Origin: Drosophila miranda | Lineage: Eukaryota; Arthropoda; Insecta; Diptera; Drosophilidae | Direction: 5' to 3' | NCBI RefSeq assembly: GCF_003369915.1 | Contig: NC_046674.1 | Coordinates: forward strand, 13,826,001-13,890,000 | Length of the DNA: 64,000 nt | Shown: piece after piece, positions 59,341 to 64,000 of the stretch | How positions within the stretch are numbered: the first letter of the stretch is position 1 | How the letters are laid out: each line of letters opens with the position of its first letter | The notes under the pieces: generated by a model | What the model was told of the DNA's origin: nothing | The model's input: the letters and a program-made list of their open reading frames with translations, nothing else | Database searches by the model: none | Made by a program: the position numbers and the translations under genes

Positions 59341-60487
59341 AATAACATTTGATAAGGTGACATTTTTTCTCTGCTGAAATTTCAGTTGTTATTTCAGAAA
59401 ATGGCTTCAGCACTGGCAATACACCATCAATAATTTCCCATTCTGCCTGGGTCAGTACTAGTTCAGGGCGTAGAAGGGAAATGACCACCATAACTCCATC
59501 TTTTAAAATAGACAAGCGCTGAAACATTTTTTATGTTGAGTTCCAACGTGTAGGCACATCTTGTGTCAGCTTAAGGTCGGGAAGATTTAATTGGCTATTA
59601 ATTTCTTTGAGCTTCTTGAATCCGGATGAGCTGCGATTGAAAAATTCTACAATTGCCTTTGCTTTGACCCTTACACTGTCAATTGGTCCCAGTGCTTTCT
59701 GTACAATGATGTTGAAAGTGTGGGCAAAGCATGGAATATGGCGCCAATTTCCCAATTTTATCGCTGATACGATATTGGCAGCATTGTCAGATGCAATTGC
59801 AGTAATTTTATCTTCAATTTTCCAATCAGCTGCAACACTCTGAAGAAAAGAGCAAAGATTGAGGCTTGTGTGCCTCTCACCGAACGCTTCACAAGCTAGC
59901 ATATGCGAAGATAGTTCCATATTCGTCTTGTCTATGAAGTGTGCGGTTACAGCTATGTAACTCTCATTGGTGAGCGATGTCCATCCATCAGTTGTGAGAC
60001 AAACTCCAGATGCAGATGCTATCTTCTCTTTCACATTGGCAATTAACTCACTGTGTATATTTGCAAGTAGCACATTAGACAGCGTTTTACGTGTGGGCAA
60101 CTTATATCCAGGGCAATTTGAAACGTCCTCTATCAGCTTCTTAAAATCCGGCTCCTCCACGATCCGGAGAGCATGATGGCCTTTGGAAATCATTCGCACT
60201 AACTGTTTGTCTAATTGCTCACTTTTACGCGCTGTCGGTGGCTTCTGAACAAATGCAGTTATTTCTTGCTGCGATGTTGTGGCGGCAGAATAACTGGCTT
60301 CAGTACTTCCTTGTCGTTCAATTTCATCGAGAGAAGCTGGGTGTTTCAACTTCAAATGCCGTGTTAAATTGCTCTGTGAACCTCCGGCTATACTCAAATC
60401 CGACTTGCAGTACTTGCACTTTGCCTTTTTGTCATCTATGGCATCGAAGTGATTCCAAAAAGCACTAAATTTACGTTTAAGCGACAT
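59341..60487 (-). pseudogene. hAT transposase with BED zinc finger, broken
   Basis: From the Met at 60487 the frame runs 318 codons to a TAA at 59531-59533. It has a BED zinc finger with C24, C27, H44 and H49 (CKYCKSDL then RHLKLKH). It has the hAT catalytic region with LTTDGWTS (D167) and IASDNAAN (D234), and the conserved CFAHTFNIIVQKAL block. After the stop the same frame continues (MFQRLSILKDG), so the TAA is probably a nonsense change right after DVPTRWNST. A further one-base shift appears in an A-run near 59367. The C-terminal part with the catalytic Glu and dimerisation region is gone. The gene is clearly dead. Confidence 0.85.
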
Positions 60488-60616
60488 TTCAAAACAGTTT
60501 AAATTTCTTTTCAACTTTCTTGCCAGAATCCGCCACAACAAAATGTGAAAAGAGCTGCCATACCAACTCAAAAATAGCGAACAAAACGAAATGAGCAAAA
60601 CAAAAAGAGCTGCCAT

Positions 60617-60790
60617 ACCAGCTCAAACATAGCGAACATGAAGAACAAAAACGAACGAAAACGAACGATGAACAAAAAAGAACGACAGATGAACAAAAAA
60701 GAACGATGAACAAAAAAGAACGAATGGAACAAAACGATGAACAAAAAAGAACGATGAACGAAAAAGAACGAATAAGATGAACTTATTCAG
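60617..60790. repeat. Imperfect GAACAAAAAAGAACGATGAA repeats in the hAT end
   Basis: About seven imperfect units of GAACAAAAA(A)GAACGA type lie between the hAT terminal sequence and the transposase gene. Subterminal repeats in hAT elements are often transposase-binding sites; that role here is inferred. Confidence 0.6.
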
Positions 60791-61622
60791 TTCGTTCACT
60801 TCCATGAATAGTTAATTTTGTTCGTTCGTTCATGAACGACCCAACACTAGCGTGCAGGAAGAGCGGTCTAGCGGCGACACTCTTGATAGAGGAGGTGCAC
60901 AGCAGATCGATAACATAGGAACGTGGCATTGAAACAGAAAAAAACAGAGCAACGTAAAAAGGAATAAAAAAGGGACTTGGAACCCCAGTTGGGTCCTAAT
61001 TTGAATGTAGTATTCCAGGCTTCATATTGTCCCTATTGTGTGCGTTTTTCGTCCTACTCATAGATTAAAAAATATTCCTGTAATGCAAATATTGTGCTCC
61101 ATATGCGTGCAGGAAGAGCGGTCTAGCGGCGACACTCTTGATAGAGGAGGTGCACAGCAGATCGATAACATAGGAACGTGGCATTGAAACAGAAAAAAAC
61201 AGAGCAACGTAAAAAGGAATAAAAAAGGGACTTGGAACCCCAGTTGGGTCCTAATTTGAATGTAGTATTCCTGGCTGCATCTTGTCCCTATTGTGTGCGT
61301 TTTTCGTCCCACTCATAGATTAAAAAATATTCCTGTAATGCAAATATTGTGCTCCATATGCGTGCAGGAAGAGCGGTCTAGCGGCGACACTCTTGATAGA
61401 GGAGGTGCACAGCAGATCAGTAACATAGGAACGTGGCATTGAAACAGAAAAAAACAGAGCAACGTAAAAAGGGATAAAAAAAAAACTTCGAACCCCAGTT
61501 GGGTCCTAATTTGAATGTAGTACTCCAGGCTTCATCTTGTCCCTATTTTGTGCGTTTTTCGTCCTACTCCTAGATTACAAATATTCCTGTAATGCAAATA
61601 TTGTGCTCCATATGCATGCAAG

Positions 61623-64000
61623 AGTTATAATTGAAGCTAAATAATTGATTTATAGGTCACACTTTGTTTACGCGTAAAACCTAATTGAATTGGTGGAGAG
61701 CTCAATAAAAATTTGATTTTGCCTCAAAAAATTCGCCTCTTAGTTGCAGCAATTTCGATTGGCCCGCCCCGAACTAACTAAGCCACTAACTAGTGGCTAT
61801 TGAAATGCAGCGGATCCCCGGATCCGAAATGATTTGAAATAATTTATGCATCGCTCTTCGGGCTAATCAAATTGCCGAGTGCAGGAAAAATTCCTTTGGA
61901 CGCATGCAACGGCACTCCCTGCCACAAAGTGCAATCAAATCAGGCTCCCGGTCTGCAGGCCAATCTAATTCAATTTTCAAAACAAATTCGTGTCATGCCC
62001 CGGACACAACGCAAATAGAATGTCACGCGCTTCAGAGCCAAAATTAAATTCCCCCAGAGCCGAAGGAACCAAAGAAAAATACCCAAAAGCACTCGCACCA
62101 ACGAGACACATGTGGCCAAAAAAAAAAAGCAAAAAAAAAAAACCCAAAAACCGAGAAAAAAATGTCCAATTTTGTTGGTCAATTTTTGGTTTAGAGAACG
62201 GAAGTAGAGGAACAGGCGACCAGCAGCAGGTGCCACAACTGACACCTCACCAAATTGTCGGACAAACACAGACACGGCAAAGAAGAACGAACGGTAACAG
62301 TATGAATCCAGTAGGAGTGCTGCCGTAGGTAATACACTAGGGGATACCCTCTAGCAAACAGAGGGCGGTAAAAAAAGCAACGCCGAACGAATAAGGCAGC
62401 ATAAACCGACGAACGGATAACGAAAATGTGCGTGTGAGCATGTCGATAATCACAAGGGGCACGGGCAAAAACTTCCTTTGCCTTCGTCTACACAAAACAA
62501 TACACCCTTTGTGTGTTGGAGTGCGGGGTATGAAAAGGAATGCAACAACTAAAAGCAAAGCAAAATGCTGAGCCCGCAGCGCAACGAACGGGTCTCTGCA
62601 GCAGTCGAACATTTGATGAATGTGTGGGGAAGGCTCCAGGCCACAGGTTGGTCAGTAGGTGGATGTATGGTATGTGGGGGTGTTGGGGTGTTGGGGTGTT
62701 GGGTTGTTGGGGTGCTGGGAGTGAGCCGCAACATGTTGCGGTTGCTTGGGGTATGGGAGAGCGAGCTCCGCTTATAAATCTCACACACAACAAAAGAGAA
62801 TGGAACAAATGGAACGGCAGGCGGGGGTCTGACTGCAACAATGAAATACGCAAAATATTGACAGGACACCGGAGGGAGAAAGAAAGAAAGCAAGAGGAAA
62901 CAGGCGAATCGGGACAGGGACAGGGACAGGGGGAAAGGCGCAGTTGAAGTAACGGAACCTCACACAAAATGCACTCGAAACATGCGACTGCCCGTTACAA
63001 TTAAAACACAAAGAGATGCAGAGAGAGGGCGAGGGAGTGGGGCTGGGAGAGGGAGACTAGATGTGAGTGGTTGAGGCAGGCCCGTTACAGAGATGGAGAC
63101 CCACACACAAACACTGTCTCTCTCCCTCTCTCTCTCTCGTGTAATGCACTGGACAACCTGCGACGCGTCATTTGGCCGCCCCATTGTGCACTGGACAGGC
63201 GGCACAGCACAGCACAGCACAGCCATGGACAGTGGGACTGAGGGACAGTCATGGACAGTCATAGACATTGGGACAGCATCGTTGACGCTGACACAGCTGC
63301 CATTTTACTTGAATGCTTCGGCTGCCATGAATAAAGCATCTCTTGTATGCGTATGCGTGTGTGTGGGTGTGTGGGTGTATCTGTGTCCGCTGTTATTAAT
63401 CCGACATGATTGGCAGCAACGAAATGGACAACAAAAGTGGACACAGGTGGATGCGGCCCATCGTCCTGTCAGCGCCGCACGAATATCGAAAGAGACGCCG
63501 ACAAATTTGTTAATTTATTATGCCGAAGCGACGCGATGGCGGCGACGGCGGCGACGGCGACGACAACGAGACTGACCCGACTCCCTCGACGTCATTTGGC
63601 CACCCCACACCACCACCACAACGGATGGTTCCTCCTGAGCTTGGGCTTGGGTTTGAGTTGGGTGTTCGGTGCTGTTCCATCCAGCTCATTTGGTTAGCTG
63701 CATGTCAAGTGGCTCCGACTAACGGCAAATCTCATTTCGAAACAAGAAGGACCACTGGAAATACACTCCACAACGAATATTGAATGCCCTTGGAAGAAGA
63801 TTTGAAGGCAAGCTGAAAGCAAATTCGAAAACAACCAACAACAAGGGGGCACCCATTTGGACAAGCAGGCAACATGCGCACAGAAAGAATAGACAAGCGA
63901 ATCCAACAAGATAACTAAAATGTGCGTGTGAGCAAGTCACAATTGTGCGAATCTCGATTGAAAGATGCACGATTGGAACGGAGACAAGCGCGTCGGTTCT
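61623..64000. other. Gene-free stretch
   Basis: No supported gene in the last 2.4 kb. Simple tracts include A-runs near 62118-62142, repeated GGGGTGTT near 62678-62716 (four or more G runs), GGGACA near 62914-62930, a TC run near 63117-63138, CACAG near 63204-63222 and GGCGAC near 63538-63560. Frames crossing these are low-complexity. Confidence 0.45.

Larger units (their letters stand above)
59341..60848 (-). mobile_element. hAT DNA transposon, 3' part lost
   Basis: The left (5') end on the minus strand is at about 60848, where TAGTGTTGGGTCGTTCATGA begins; the TAGTGTTGGG start is common among hAT ends. A region rich in GAACAAAAAAGAACGATGAA-like repeats (60617-60780) follows, then the transposase gene. 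The other end is absent: the sequence runs straight into the retrotransposon at about 59340. The 8-bp target duplication cannot be verified because one flank is missing. Confidence 0.75.
55971..61622 (+). repeat. Tandem array of a 255-bp unit, broken by mobile elements
   Basis: The marker AGCGGTCTAGCGGCGA recurs at about 55975, 57339, 57595, 60862, 61117 and 61372. Adjacent intact units are 255-256 bp apart. Each unit reads ATATTCCTGTAATGCAAAT, then the marker, GAGGAGGTGCACAGCAGATC, AACGTGGCATTGAAACAG, CCCAGTTGGGTCCTAAT and CTCATAGATTA. The array starts in mid-unit at 55971 and ends in mid-unit at about 61622. It is split by an insertion at about 56182-57290 and another at about 57639-60848. 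No gene is seen in the unit. Confidence 0.9.

Noticed and set aside
1..64000. CRISPR arrays, operons, bacterial promoters or riboswitches
   Set aside because: The sequence is a eukaryotic fly genome with introns; the tandem arrays lack the short repeat and unique spacer pattern.

Overview
The window reads as Drosophila nuclear DNA, most likely from the obscura group. Reasons: very short introns (58-67 bp) with GT..AG ends, TATA/Inr promoters of fly type, dense short microsatellites, and an ortholog of the fly death gene sickle. The obscura-group assignment is an inference from the look of the interspersed repeats; no search was possible. In D. melanogaster sickle lies in the reaper-grim-hid cluster at 75C on 3L (Muller D), so this window is probably the matching Muller D segment.

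Layout. 1-2.9 kb: no gene seen. 2.9-6.45 kb: a large palindromic repeat element with about 5.7 head-to-tail copies of a 320-bp unit in its centre. 8.27-9.01 kb (minus): an intronless ORF carrying only the coiled coil and CKK domain of Patronin/CAMSAP. 15.1 kb: a 44-residue secreted-peptide gene with its own TATA box, and about 0.5 kb downstream a decayed partial copy. 20.5-22.9 kb: a tandem pair of gamma-glutamylcyclotransferase genes with a shared intron position. 34.0-34.6 kb: an AT-rich island with two unrecognised ORFs. 39.5-46.3 kb: sickle (43.9 kb, plus) lies between two inward-facing copies of a 0.8-kb sequence that look like pseudogenes of one ancestral gene. 50.9 kb: a small non-LTR retrotransposon 3' remnant. 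56.0-61.6 kb: a 255-bp tandem array broken by three mobile elements (a repeat with 13-bp inverted ends, a 5'-truncated non-LTR retrotransposon, and a broken hAT transposase gene). 61.6-64 kb: no gene seen.

Most of the window is non-coding. About 20 kb upstream of sickle and about 18 kb downstream hold no cellular gene that I can recognise, which fits the large regulatory domain known around reaper and sickle in D. melanogaster. I looked for an ORF starting like reaper or grim and did not find one. Sickle acts by binding IAP proteins and freeing caspases; the two cyclotransferases belong to gamma-glutamyl/glutathione metabolism; the CKK protein would bind microtubule minus ends. These genes are not an operon and no joint pathway is implied. 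Most of the many other short open frames overlap simple repeats or lack support and are left out.
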